A stretch of DNA of 64,000 nucleotides, taken from the NCBI GenBank assembly GCA_963761615.1, contig CAVXGU010000004.1, positions 759,512 to 823,511 of the forward strand. Direction: 5' to 3'. Below the pieces are notes generated by a model. That model did no database searches and was not told the origin of the DNA. It was given only the letters and a program-made list of their open reading frames with translations. This document shows positions 8,664-17,528 of the stretch, one piece after another. The position numbers and the translations under genes were made by a program. The first letter of the stretch is position 1. The number at the start of each line of letters is the position of its first letter. The stretch is from CAVXGU01 sp963761615. Its GTDB lineage: Bacteria > Acidobacteriota > Vicinamibacteria > Vicinamibacterales > CAVVIG01.

Positions 8664-9137
8664 ATGAGAGCGGTGATCGTAGAGTCTGGCGAGGGGCGAT
8701 TCATTACCGTCGGATCAGCCGGAGCCGGTGTGACCGTCAAGGCCTCGGCCGGGGAAACCGGCGGCCTGTGCACCGTGTGGGAAGGGCGCGTGCCGCCCGG
8801 GGCGGTGGGGGCAGGGCCGCACTATCATCGCGAACGGGACGAGCTCTTCTACGTCCTCGAGGGCGAATTCACGTTGCGCATCGGAGACGAGGAGCGCGTC
8901 GCCCGGAGCGGGACCTTCGCCTTCGTCCCGCGCGGCACCATCCACGGCTTCCGCAATGCCAGCCAGGCCAGCGCGACCATGCTCGTGGTGCACCATCCGG
9001 CCGGCTTCGAGCAGTTTCTCGACGAGATGCAGCGGCTGGCCTCACGGCACGGTACTTCGGCAGAGCGGGCCGAGCTCGCGGCCCGTTTTGACATGATTCC
9101 TGTGCCGGCAGCCGTAACGAACGAACCCACCGCGTGA
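8664..9137 (+). CDS. Cupin-domain protein
   Basis: This is a 157-residue single cupin. Motif 1 is GPHYHRERDELFYVLEGEF (residues 51-69) with the His, His and Glu metal ligands, and motif 2 is GTIHGFRN, giving the fourth ligand His. Small cupins of this type include dioxygenases, isomerases and sugar- or flavonoid-binding proteins, and the substrate cannot be read. It is transcribed away from the MarR regulator across a shared operator region, so it is probably the regulator's target. The leader of about 130 bases between the promoter and this ATG holds no convincing gene. Confidence 0.8.
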   Translation: MRAVIVESGEGRFITVGSAGAGVTVKASAGETGGLCTVWEGRVPPGAVGAGPHYHRERDELFYVLEGEFTLRIGDEERVARSGTFAFVPRGTIHGFRNASQASATMLVVHHPAGFEQFLDEMQRLASRHGTSAERAELAARFDMIPVPAAVTNEPTA

Positions 9138-9162
9138 CTGGCGGCATCTACCGGCTGGAGTC

Positions 9163-10830
9163 TTACGATGGTTGCTCTTGCTCGAGCGAATCGAACTCGA
9201 GCTGCTGCGCGTCTTTCCTGACGGCCGCGGCCGCCTCCTCCTCGCCCAGCGCCACGCTGACCGCCCAGTAGAAGATCGCCAGGGAGAAGGCAATGACGAC
9301 GACGACGTCCACCCAGTTCGGAAGGATGTTGCGGCCGCCGCCGTAGCGCCCGAGCGCGCCGATGACCACCTGACCGACAAACCACGGAAGCAGCCAGATG
9401 GCGCTTCGCAGCATGCGCGTCGAGGCGGTCCTGGCGCGCACCGCGCCGATCGCGAACAAGCCCAGTCCCACCAGCATGGCGACCGCCAGCTTCCACGTCG
9501 TCTCGAAACCGCCCCAGTAGATGATGAGGTTCGCGCAGCAGAACGCCGCCGGCAGGGCGAGCTTCGGCAGCGGCACGCGATAGGACCGCGGACGCCGGCC
9601 GTCGACCTTCTGCAGCGCCGCCAGCGACACCGGCGCGAAGGCATACATGATGGCCGTCGCCGCCGTGATGACGGAGACGAGCGCGTTCCAGCTCTTGAAT
9701 GGCCCGAACGCCAGCGTCCCGACGGCGGCCGCCACGAGAATCGAGACGACGGGGACGCCCCGGCTGTTGGTCGACGCGAGCGCGTCCGGCATCTCTCGTT
9801 CTTCGCCAATGGCGTACGACAGGCGCGCCGAGGTCCCGACGTAGACGACGGCCGTGCCGGCGGGTGAGATCACGGCGTCGACGATGAGCACCTTCGCGAG
9901 CCAGAGCGACCCCAGGGCGATCGCGAGCGTGTACCACGCGCCGTAGTCGGACGGGTCCGTGCCCAGCGGCCGCGTCCAGCCCCCCGCGATGTTGGCCGGC
10001 TCGAGCCCGCCGATCATGACGATCTGCAGCGCCGCGTACAGCACCGCGCCGATGCCCATCGCGGTGAGGATCGCGCGGGCGAGATCCTTCTTCGGGTTGC
10101 GCGCCTCGCCGGCGAGCTGGGCGGCCTGCTCGAACCCCTGCAGCGCGAAGACGACGCCGCCGGTCAGCGCCGCGAACACGCCGTGGACGCCGAACGGCAT
10201 GAAGCCGCCGCCGGCGTGAAAGTTGGCCGGGTTGAACTGCAGATAGGCCACGACGGCGATCGCAAGGACGGGCACGGCGGTCTTCCAGATGACGACGACG
10301 ACGTTGCTGTCGGAGAGGAACTTCGCGCCCGCCAGGTTCATCGCCGTGAAGAGGATCATCAGGACCACGGCGACGACGAGGCCGGGGCCGTCGAGCAGGC
10401 CGGCGCTCGGGCCCACCTTGTTGATCATGCTGAAGTGCACGTTCACCCAGCCGACGCTGTTGACGTAGGTGATGGCCGCGAGCACTTCGACTGGCGCGAT
10501 GAACACGGCCTGCAGCCACGAGGCCCAGCCGGCGGTGAACCCCGCGATCGGACCGTGCGAGTAGTACGGAAACCTCGCGCCGGCGCCAGCAACCGGATAG
10601 GTGGCGCCCAGTTCGGCGTAGACCAGCGCGAGCAACGTGAGCATGGCGCCCGCAAGCAGCCACGAGAGGACCGACGCCGGGCCGGCGACCTCCGCTGCGT
10701 TCAGGGCGCCGAGCAGCCAGCCCGAGCCGATGATCGACCCGAGCGACACGAACATCAGGCCGTAAAAGCCGACGTCGCGCCGGAGGCGGCCGGCGGTGCC
10801 GACTGCGTGCTCGTTGTTGGGGGGGCTCAT
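9163..10830 (-). CDS. APC-superfamily amino acid permease
   Basis: This is a 555-residue protein with about twelve to fourteen membrane segments. The first helix carries the APC substrate motif MFVSLGSIIGSGWLLG (unwound GSIIGSGW), and the sixth region reads GGVVFALQGFEQAAQLAGEARNPKKDLARA, typical of APC transporters. It probably imports an amino acid or amine by proton exchange or symport, and specificity is not assignable. The C-terminal tail is charged and cytoplasmic. It is convergent with the cupin gene. Confidence 0.85.
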   Translation of the reverse strand: MSPPNNEHAVGTAGRLRRDVGFYGLMFVSLGSIIGSGWLLGALNAAEVAGPASVLSWLLAGAMLTLLALVYAELGATYPVAGAGARFPYYSHGPIAGFTAGWASWLQAVFIAPVEVLAAITYVNSVGWVNVHFSMINKVGPSAGLLDGPGLVVAVVLMILFTAMNLAGAKFLSDSNVVVVIWKTAVPVLAIAVVAYLQFNPANFHAGGGFMPFGVHGVFAALTGGVVFALQGFEQAAQLAGEARNPKKDLARAILTAMGIGAVLYAALQIVMIGGLEPANIAGGWTRPLGTDPSDYGAWYTLAIALGSLWLAKVLIVDAVISPAGTAVVYVGTSARLSYAIGEEREMPDALASTNSRGVPVVSILVAAAVGTLAFGPFKSWNALVSVITAATAIMYAFAPVSLAALQKVDGRRPRSYRVPLPKLALPAAFCCANLIIYWGGFETTWKLAVAMLVGLGLFAIGAVRARTASTRMLRSAIWLLPWFVGQVVIGALGRYGGGRNILPNWVDVVVVIAFSLAIFYWAVSVALGEEEAAAAVRKDAQQLEFDSLEQEQPS

Positions 10831-10960
10831 CCGCGCGTGTGGTCCGCGAACGATACCACGGGCGGTGCCCGGTGGGCGACGTGCTCAAACGGACGAGCAC
10901 TCGCCTGAGTCTGACGCCAGGCGACCGTCGCGAGTCCCCAGGGAATCCGTGAGTACCTGG

Positions 10961-11034
10961 CGCGCCCGGGAGGGCTCGAACCTCCGACCCCCGGCTTAGA
11001 AGGCCGGTGCTCTGTCCAGCTGAGCTACGGGCGC
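10961..11034 (-). tRNA. tRNA-Arg (anticodon TCT)
   Basis: Read on the minus strand the gene starts GCGCCCGTAGCTCAG, has the anticodon stem-loop CCGGC-CTTCTAA-GCCGG (anticodon TCT), a T arm GGAGG-TTCGAGC-CCTCC, and a 7-bp acceptor stem closed by CGGGCGC with discriminator G. CCA is not encoded. All four arms pair. TCT reads AGA/AGG arginine codons, which are rare in GC-rich genomes. Confidence 0.95.
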
Positions 11035-11278
11035 AAAGGGATGGGAACGGTCAGTGTAGCAAGTCTTTACCGACTTCAGCTTGTTCGGCACTGCAAGGAA
11101 GCCCCGGGTCTGTCTGGGGCGGTCCCGCAAGACTCTTGCAACGCACGTCGTCGAAACGCTTCGTCGATTCGCGCAATCACAGGCGCCCGGGCTTCTGCGA
11201 CATCATCGCACAGGCATTCGGGCGCGTCGGCTCAGTTTGGATGTCATGCGGACGTCGAGAGTTGAAGATGACACCGCA
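11035..11278. other. Non-coding gap with a half attC-like sequence
   Basis: I see no credible gene between the tRNA and the acetyltransferase stop. Near 11225-11250, read on the minus strand, GCATGACATCC is followed by CCAAACTGAGCCGACG, which resembles the R''/L'' half of the attC sites further right. The matching L'/R' half is absent. Confidence 0.3.
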
Positions 11279-11827
11279 CTATTCGCAACGGTTCAAATCA
11301 GTTGCCAGCACTCCGTAGAGAGCGAGATCTTCAAAATGGCCCCATTTTCTGACCGCCTCACGAAGAATCCCTTCGAGCCGCATCCCGATCTTTTGCATCA
11401 CACGCCCGGAAGCAGGATTGCGCGTCAAATGGCGCGCTTGAACGCGGTGCAGTTGCAAGTCGCCGAAGGCGAAAGCCAGAATTGCGCGAGCGGCTTCGGT
11501 GCAATAGCCGCGGTTCCAGCGTGAAACCGATACCCAGTATCCCAATTCGCCGAAGGACGACTGCTTGGCGATGTGCAGACCAATCGCTCCAATCGGGTCA
11601 GTGGTGTCGCACAACGTGATCGCATAAGTGACGCCGCTTCCTTGTTGCCAAGCGGGTGCGTGGCTTGTGATCCACTCAGTCGCGGCGCCTTCCGGATAGG
11701 GATGCGGGATGTGGAGCGTTGTGTCCGCAATCTCGCGCGCTCCAGCGAGCCGCTGCACAGTTGGGGCGTCGGCAAGCTCGAACGGGCGCAGGACAAGCCG
11801 GTTGGTTCGGAGTAACGGCTGTTGCAC
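11279..11827 (-). CDS. GNAT-family N-acetyltransferase (RimJ/RimL-like)
   Basis: This is a 182-residue acetyltransferase_3-type protein. It begins LLRTNRLVLRPFELADA, has GELGYWVSVSRWNRGYCTEAARAILAFAF (the acetyl-CoA-binding region, with R/Q-x-x-G replaced by a RimL-like RWNRGY) and ends NPASGRVMQKIGMRLEGILREAVRKWG. RimJ/RimL relatives acetylate protein N-termini or small amines and antibiotics. This one has no specific assignment. Acetyltransferases are common integron cassettes, and partial attC-like sequence lies on both sides of this gene, so it may be a fossil cassette. Confidence 0.85.
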   Translation of the reverse strand: MQQPLLRTNRLVLRPFELADAPTVQRLAGAREIADTTLHIPHPYPEGAATEWITSHAPAWQQGSGVTYAITLCDTTDPIGAIGLHIAKQSSFGELGYWVSVSRWNRGYCTEAARAILAFAFGDLQLHRVQARHLTRNPASGRVMQKIGMRLEGILREAVRKWGHFEDLALYGVLATDLNRCE

Positions 11828-12118
11828 TACGAAGTTCCTTCCGTTGAGCGTCGCCTATCCGCCGCGTCCATGTCCGTCATCGCCAACGAATCGTCTGCCA
11901 ACCGGACATAGAGTCGTCGGCTCCATTCGCTCGTTGGGCGGCTCTGGTGCTGCGCCCGATCGCGTGACGATCAGCGCGGGCGTCCACGAGTCAGTGGTTC
12001 TGGCTCATGAGCCGAGCGATCTACCCGAAGGGCCCGGTAGATCAGTTCCCGTCGCCAGGCCACGTGACCCGGCTGTTCACTCCGTCGACCGCGCAGAGAT
12101 CCATCGTCGAGCCGTTTG
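11828..12118. other. Gap, no gene seen; half attC-like sequence
   Basis: This is 291 bases without a convincing ORF. At 11915-11937 the plus strand reads CGTCGGCTCC...GTTGGGC, close to the right half of an attC site (R box GTTGGGC). I could not find a paired left half. ATGTCCG/CGGACAT repeats inside the gap could form a small hairpin. Confidence 0.3.
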
Positions 12119-13893
12119 CTAGGTGCCGCCGACGTACGTCACGCGCGTCACCGAGTCGTGGACGATCTGGTTGCCGGAGGGCTTCCAGACAATCCGCGTC
12201 AGCCACCCGGCGATGTTGGACCAGGAGACGACGCGGTCGCCGTGCTCGTCGATCTCGACGCACCAGATCAGGTTGTCGTGGCGCCCCGCCGAGCCCGTGT
12301 TCATGTAGAGCGGCCTGGCCGACGCCGAGTGATCGTTCTCGGGATTCGCGAAGATGTGCCGAGGTTCGTGAGTGTGGCCGATGATCAGGGTGGGGAGGAA
12401 CTGGTCTCTGTTCTTGTCGGGTACATTCTTGAATTCGAGCTGGTACTGGCCGCAAAGCGCCACTTCGTCGAGATGCTTCAACTTGGCCATCTCGTCTCCG
12501 GTCCATATTTCATTGCAGAAGGCGATGAACCCGTCGGCCATCCCGTTGTCGGAGTTACCGCCAGTGGTGCTCTCGAAGTACTCCCATCCGACCTGGAGCG
12601 TCAGAAGGGTCTCGACCAGCGCACGGCTGGCGACCTCCATGAGCACGGGATCGTTAGCCAGGAAGCCTGCGAGGTCGCTGAGGTATAGCGGACCCGGATA
12701 GGGGAGCGCCGTGGAGACGGCGAGGACATTCGGATAAAAGGTGCCGTTGTACCAGCGCCTGGTGTCCGATTGCTTCCAGAAGATTTCGCCCCCCTGCGTG
12801 GTCCAGCCGAGGCATTCCGTATGGACCTCGCCGGCGGACTTGGCCCACGGGATGTCTCCGTGCTGCATGCAGGCGTCGTCGAACTGGTGCCCGTGAGTCA
12901 CGATGTGCGTGACTACGTCCCCGTCCATAATCTTGAGCACATCGCACAGCGGAACGTCCGCCGGCGGCACCGTGTCGGTCGACAGGGTGACGCGAACGGC
13001 CTCCTCGAGAATGGTCTCGCGGCTGTTGGGGATGTAGGTGTCGTGATTGCCGGTGAGGCGGAAGTCACTTCCCTCTCCTGATGAACTCCCTGGTCTTGGC
13101 GTAGAAGGGAGCCATGCGCGTGGAGTTGAGGATGTGCGAGAGGCTGACGAAGCGGGCATCGTAGCGGATGTCGAGGAAGGCGGCCCACTCCTGGTTTTCG
13201 CGAATCGGGAACGTGGCCTTCTTCATCGCGTCGAGCCTCGCCTTGGCGTCGTCGGTGCCCGGCTGGTACATGACGCAGTCCTCGACGTCGCCGTTTTCGA
13301 CCAAAACGTAGCCGCCATCCAGGTAGTAGTCGAGAAGCTGGACGTAGAGCGTGTCGAGGGCGTGGTCCAGGAAGTAGTTCGGCAGGACGTTGCAATCGTT
13401 CCGGTAGTTCGTGATGTGGAAGTCGGAGAAGATGACGAACTTCGTGTCATGGCTGGCCTTCACTCGCTGGAACGTCACCGGAGGGTTCCGAAGGTCCTTG
13501 TTGCTGGCGAGTGTGGCGATGTGCCCATAGGCTCGGTTGAGGTCGTTCCGGATGGCCCTGGTCTGGCCCTTGAGGAAATCGCGGGCGGCGGAGTCCAGAA
13601 TCCCAGAGCGTCTTGAACGCCTCCTGGAGGGACTCGAGCAGGTCGTACTTGGAGCCGATCTCGAGCAGCGCGGTCCGTTCGAGCATCAGGGTGTTGAGAC
13701 CGTGGTCGAGGAAGCGGCTCTTGAAATCGAGAAAGTTCTGCTCGGCGACTCGTGCCCGGATGGCGTGCAGGAACGAGCCCTTGACGTCGCGGAAGAGGGT
13801 TTTTCGAGCGACATCGATGGGGACATCCCCGAGCCTGAAGGGGGCGGAGAGCTTTCCCCAGGGCTTGACGTCATTCTGGATGCTGAATGGCAT
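12119..13893 (-). CDS. Calcineurin-like metallophosphoesterase, two frameshifts
   Basis: Joining three consecutive frames gives a protein of about 590 residues with all metallophosphoesterase motifs in order: FSDFHITNYRND (DxH), ENGDVEDC (GDxxD-like), TGNHDTY (GNHD), VTHGHQFD (GH) and IGHTHEPRH (GHxH). The breaks are near 13600 (extra base in GATTCTGGACTCC, minus strand) and near 13075 (extra A in AGGGAAGTGAC). Removing one base at each restores a continuous frame. The N-terminal 140 residues are a helical region of unknown function. It could cleave phosphodiesters or phosphomonoesters, and no substrate is assigned. It lies 8 bases downstream of the beta-repeat protein, so the two are probably one transcript. 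Confidence 0.75.
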
Positions 13894-13901
13894 GGCGGCG
13901 C

Positions 13902-15305
13902 CTACTGCGGCTTGACGAGAACCGGGATCAACGCGGTGCCCGAAGCCAGCGGCTGGAGCGCCTTGCCGATCACGCTACCGAGGGCGCGTGAGCGATCGAG
14001 CACGGGCATGGCGAAGCCCCGCCTGGAACTCGTGGTCAGCAGGTCGCCGACCTTCACCGGTGCGGCCTCCGCATCGACCCAACAGTAGGTCTTTCCGGCC
14101 AGGGCGACGGGCACGCGATTCTCGCCCCCCTTCCGATCGAGGACGATGCCGGGCTGGTATCGACCCGCGCCTGCGATCACCCCGGCGAGGCAACCGTCGT
14201 ACGGCCTTTCACAGGGCATCACGCGGCCGTCGGCATCCAGCACCGCCACCACTCCGGGCGTCAGGTGCGGAACCTGTTCCGGAGCGGCGTCGAACTCCTC
14301 CGCCACGTCGCCGTTGAAGAAGGTGATGTCTCCATCGCCGCCGCCGATCTTGATCGTCATGATGCCGTTGTGGTTGAAGAGGACGATTTCACCGTGCACA
14401 CCAGTATCTTCCGGAGTCTTTCCGTCCTTCACCCCCGGGACTCCCATCGTCAGTTTCGCGTTGGACCCGTCCATCTGGACCGCCGCGGCGCCGCGTGCGG
14501 TGTGCAGTTCGATGCCTCCGTCGAGACCGTTGCCACCGAGGATCAGGGCGGCGCCGGACGCACCGAGGCTGACCGTTTCACTGCCGTCGGCCGTCCTGAG
14601 CACGACGTCGCCGCTGACGCCGTTGCCGCCCATCGTGAGCTGGCCGGTGTTGGCCTCGAGCGTGACGGCGTCCTTGCCCCCGGCCGTCTTCAGCGTGAGC
14701 TGACCTTTCTGGCCGGATCCGCCGAGGATCGCGTTGCCAGAGGCGGAGTGGAAGATCATCGTCTCGTTGCCCTGAGCGTCGGTCAGGGTGAGGTCGCCAT
14801 TCTTCCCCTTGCCCCCAACCGTCACGGCCGCCGCCTGGCCGTCGAGGCTGATGGTCTTGTTCCCCTGATCGTCGGTGACGTCGACACGGCCCGCCCGACC
14901 GTCACCGCCGACGGTGACATCCGCCGTGGCCCCGTCGAGCACGATGGACTGGACCCCGGTGCTGGTGCTCAGCGCGATGTAGCCGCCCGTGGCTGGCGTG
15001 ACGGGAGACGCACCAACGGCAGATCTCGGGACAGATCCGGAATTGGCCCATGCCAGCGGACTGACGGCGGCGAGCGTCAGTGTCCGAATGCCGGCTTTGT
15101 TCGTGAGGGTGATGCTCCCCGAGGAGACGTCCTTTCCACCGAAGACCGCCGCGCCGTTCGTGCCACTGAGAAGAATGCTCTGCGCCGGGCCTGCGCCCTG
15201 TTCGACGACGAGCACACCATTCAGCCCGGCTGAGCCGAGCGTGAGCGTGGCAGTGCCGGCCGCGGCGTCCTCCTTGTAGATCCTTTCGATCGCCGGATTC
15301 GACAT
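13902..15305 (-). CDS. Gly-rich beta-repeat protein with C-terminal autoprocessing-like domain
   Basis: This is a 467-residue protein. Residues about 120-320 consist of at least six repeats of some 28 residues built on G-[DEG]-[LIV]-x-[LV]-x-[TD]-x-x-G-x-[ED]-x-[VI]-x-L-x-[GA], followed by a variable strand and GG-x-G. This suggests a stacked beta-fold like a beta-helix or trimeric stalk. The C-terminal 115 residues (VVAVLDADG, CERPYDGCLAGVIAG, GKTYCWVDAEAAPVKVGDLLTTS, GSVIGKALQPLASG) match a domain I know from the ends of many large bacterial beta-repeat and phage-tail-like proteins. No signal peptide is visible. ATG 15305 is chosen for GGAGG seven bases upstream. Neighbours are a SnoaL-like protein and a metallophosphoesterase. 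Confidence 0.75.
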   Translation of the reverse strand: MSNPAIERIYKEDAAAGTATLTLGSAGLNGVLVVEQGAGPAQSILLSGTNGAAVFGGKDVSSGSITLTNKAGIRTLTLAAVSPLAWANSGSVPRSAVGASPVTPATGGYIALSTSTGVQSIVLDGATADVTVGGDGRAGRVDVTDDQGNKTISLDGQAAAVTVGGKGKNGDLTLTDAQGNETMIFHSASGNAILGGSGQKGQLTLKTAGGKDAVTLEANTGQLTMGGNGVSGDVVLRTADGSETVSLGASGAALILGGNGLDGGIELHTARGAAAVQMDGSNAKLTMGVPGVKDGKTPEDTGVHGEIVLFNHNGIMTIKIGGGDGDITFFNGDVAEEFDAAPEQVPHLTPGVVAVLDADGRVMPCERPYDGCLAGVIAGAGRYQPGIVLDRKGGENRVPVALAGKTYCWVDAEAAPVKVGDLLTTSSRRGFAMPVLDRSRALGSVIGKALQPLASGTALIPVLVKPQ

Positions 15306-15357
15306 GGTGGCCTCCAATTGGACGGTACGAGCTCACGTTGATGACGCTGGAGACAGG

Positions 15358-15786
15358 CTACACGCTGCCCGACTCTCGGCTTGGATTGTTCAGGAACTGC
15401 AGCAGATCGGTCTGATGTCCGACAACCTTCCAGCCGTCGTCCTCCTTGCGGAACACGGTTGACGCCCGGATATCGACCGTTTCCGTCTTGCCGTCGACGA
15501 CGTTCTCGCCGCTCTCGATGCAAGTGACCACGGCGAGGTCTGCGCCCACGATCGTGTGGACCTGACGCGGAGTGACGCGTCCCCCCAGCTTCTTTGCGGT
15601 CTGGGCGTCCCATTCCTGCTCGATGTCTCCCCATCCGACCAGGTAGCGACCGTTCGGTCCCATGTACGTGATGTCCGGGGCGCGAGACCAGGCGTCTTTC
15701 ATCGGGCGGCCGTCCCCCGTGAACATCGTGTTGAGCGCGGCGTAGAAGCGTGCCGTTGCCGTCGCAACAGCCTGTTCGTTGGTCAT
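15358..15786 (-). CDS. SnoaL-like/DUF4440 protein
   Basis: This is a 142-residue cystatin-like-fold protein. It has an N-terminal helix with MTNEQAVATATARFYAALNTMFTGD, then PDITYMGPNG, VGWGDIEQEWDAQ, and the strand pair DIRASTVFRKEDDGWKVVGHQTDL, which is the usual end of the NTF2/SnoaL family (YRKVDGEWKIVHHH). Such proteins can be ketosteroid-isomerase-like enzymes or binding modules. ATG 15786 with GGAGGGA upstream is preferred to longer forms. It is the first gene of a three-gene unit with the repeat protein and the phosphoesterase (gaps of 52 and 8 bases). Confidence 0.75.
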   Translation of the reverse strand: MTNEQAVATATARFYAALNTMFTGDGRPMKDAWSRAPDITYMGPNGRYLVGWGDIEQEWDAQTAKKLGGRVTPRQVHTIVGADLAVVTCIESGENVVDGKTETVDIRASTVFRKEDDGWKVVGHQTDLLQFLNNPSRESGSV

Positions 15787-15970
15787 CGGCCATCCCTCCG
15801 TGTCGAAGTCCATCCTGAATGCGCCATTGGGATCGTCATAGCCGCCCGCCCTTTTCCAGGCCGGCCCCACCGTCGAAACCCGCGGTTTCCAGCTGAACTC
15901 CCCAGGTCACGGCACCGCCGATGCCAGTGACGCTCAGCACGTAGTCTGTGTGGCCTTCATGATTAAGTAG

Positions 15971-16054
15971 CCCTGACGCGCCAAATCAGCCGCGCGCGAT
16001 GGCGACAGAGTGGCACGAGACGAGTGGCACGTCGGCTCCATTTGGATGTCAGGC
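15971..16054 (-). other. Degenerate attC site (attC-0)
   Basis: Read on the minus strand: R'' GCCTGAC, L'' CCAAATGGAGCCGACG, a loop, L' CGCGGCTGATTTGG and R' GTCAGGG. The L boxes pair as in the intact sites, including the single unpaired A in the left arm that sets strand choice. Both core boxes read GTCA where the functional consensus is GTTA, so recombination would be expected to be poor. Confidence 0.5.
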
Positions 16055-16186
16055 CGTCTTCACGTTCATTCGGTAGCGTCGCACTACGTCGCCTCGTTTG
16101 GGCATGAACTCCTCCGAAACAACGATGCCAGCGATGCGAGGACAGTCCGAATCGAGGCGTCGTTGGTACTTCCACACATGAGCCAC
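16049..16186 (-). CDS. Possible small cassette ORF (45 aa)
   Basis: The frame starts at a GTG (16186), reads MAHVWKYQRRLDSDCPRIAG and ends KTA-stop. The stop codon TGA lies inside the R'' box of the degenerate attC, just as the TAA stops of the cassette genes to the right lie inside their R'' boxes. An internal ATG has GGAGGAG upstream and would give an 18-residue peptide. I do not recognise the sequence. Confidence 0.35.
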   Translation of the reverse strand: MAHVWKYQRRLDSDCPRIAGIVVSEEFMPKRGDVVRRYRMNVKTA

Positions 16187-16258
16187 GCCTCGAGGCCCCC
16201 GAGAACCAGAGCCCGATCGGGGATGTGCCGAATGAGCTCACTCCCACCCACTGTTCTG

Positions 16259-16738
16259 CTAGCGCGCGGCTACCCAGCGAACCCCGACGTCGGCGGCCGA
16301 GCGGACGCGGTCGATCAGTTGCGCTCCATGATGTTGGATGTGGCGGATATTGACGATCTGGTGCTCCAGCTTCGACATGCGATACCAACTGAAGCCACTC
16401 TCGGCACGGTCGAGATCCATCGCCTCCACGGCGTCATCAACCATCCGGTCGCAGAACTCCCAGTCCTCGAGCACCTGCGCTTTCGTGTACGGCTCACCGC
16501 TGATGCCGTCGCCTTCGCCGCGATGCTGTTCCCACACGCTGAACGCAGCTTCGTCGTGCTGGAGATACAAATGTGCGAAGAACAGCGTGTGATACGACAG
16601 CTGCCAGAACGCATTCTTGTGGTCGGTGCTCACCCACTCCTCCGGCGGGCAGCGCTCGACGGCTTCGCGGAGCATCGCCAGCGACGCATGATACTGGCTC
16701 TTCAACACGGATCGGAGCATCGGCTGCGTGTCGCTCAT
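16259..16738 (-). CDS. DinB-superfamily protein
   Basis: This is a 159-residue four-helix-bundle protein. His residues in NAFWQLSYHTLFFAHLYLQHD (residues about 42-62) and NIRHIQHHGAQLIDRV near the end are the metal-ligand positions of the DinB/YfiT fold. Family members are nickel- or zinc-dependent thiol transferases (bacillithiol, mycothiol) or proteins of unknown function induced by stress. The start ATG is followed directly by the first helix. It lies between the degenerate attC and the first clear attC of the cassette array, so it could be part of an old cassette. No attC lies directly at its stop. Confidence 0.8.
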   Translation of the reverse strand: MSDTQPMLRSVLKSQYHASLAMLREAVERCPPEEWVSTDHKNAFWQLSYHTLFFAHLYLQHDEAAFSVWEQHRGEGDGISGEPYTKAQVLEDWEFCDRMVDDAVEAMDLDRAESGFSWYRMSKLEHQIVNIRHIQHHGAQLIDRVRSAADVGVRWVAAR

Positions 16739-16792
16739 CGGCTTCGATTGTCCCTCTATGGCCGCAAATCGCGATCATCGGATCGACCATTC

Positions 16793-17425
16793 TCATTTAC
16801 ACACTTCCCACGAGCCGCCCTTGTTCCAGTTCCGGCACATGCGCGGCTCCCGGCCGCGTGCCACTGCCGCACAACTGCCTCCCTGACGATGAGGATCGAA
16901 GAACCCGGGTCGATCGGCCTGTGGCAGTTGTGCCATTGGGTCTGGTTCCACCGATATTGCTAACTCGAACGCCGACGGCAGGCCCCGCCGATCGATCTGG
17001 ATGTCCTGAGCCTCCAGTACCAGCTTGAACCCGCGGAGTCGAAACGATCGCTGGACGCCGAATTCAGGATATCGGGCACACTCGCCGACGAGATCCTCCA
17101 GTTGGAATTGCCCGCGGCTGAACCATGCTGCCGAGTCGTCCTCAGACAGCAGGCTGTCCTCACTGGCCGTGGTGCCTTCAGCCAACGTACACATCAGAGG
17201 TGGCACCCAGTTCCCTTCCAGCGTCTCCAAGTAAGCCTCTGACCCTCCGCGACAGGCGAAGTGATAGAGCTCCTTGCCCGCCATGTCTTTGATGGGCACA
17301 TCGATCGCTATCTTAGTGGAACGGAGATCGACGGAGGTGCGAGTGCCAACCGGCAGCACGGCCGGCCACGAAGCACCCGCGATCTGCGCGAGAAACGCCA
17401 AGACGAGCGCCCAAGTCGACAACAA
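16793..17425 (-). CDS. Secreted hypothetical protein
   Basis: This is a 210-residue protein with a signal peptide (residues 1-18, MLSTWALVLAFLAQIAGA, cleavage after an Ala). The mature part has several cysteines (FACRGG, MCTLAEG, GECARYPEF, GGSCAAV, PRMCRNW), consistent with disulfide bonds in the periplasm. I do not recognise a family. Its start lies 25 bases from the R' box of attC-1, so its 5' end abuts the cassette array, but there is no attC at its 3' end. Confidence 0.6.
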   Translation of the reverse strand: MLSTWALVLAFLAQIAGASWPAVLPVGTRTSVDLRSTKIAIDVPIKDMAGKELYHFACRGGSEAYLETLEGNWVPPLMCTLAEGTTASEDSLLSEDDSAAWFSRGQFQLEDLVGECARYPEFGVQRSFRLRGFKLVLEAQDIQIDRRGLPSAFELAISVEPDPMAQLPQADRPGFFDPHRQGGSCAAVARGREPRMCRNWNKGGSWEVCK

Positions 17426-17449
17426 TTGGTTACCGCTTGATCTTTGCCG

Positions 17450-17522
17450 GCCTAACGTGCCGCTTCAGCCGCGGCGGCTCATCATCGCGCCAGCCGCCGT
17501 CGGCCGCAAGCGGATGTTGGGC
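17450..17522 (-). other. attC-1
   Basis: 73 bp. The R boxes on the plus strand are GCCTAAC (17450-17456) and GTTGGGC (17516-17522), and the arms GCCGCTTCAGCCGCGGCGGC / GCCGCCGTCGGCCGCAAGCGG pair with one unpaired A. It ends the toxin-antitoxin cassette. Confidence 0.88.
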
Positions 17523-17528
17523 CGTCAG

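Noticed and set aside
16793..17425. The secreted Cys-containing protein as a complete cassette
   Set aside because: Its 5' side abuts attC-1, but no attC lies at its 3' end, so membership in the array is not supported.
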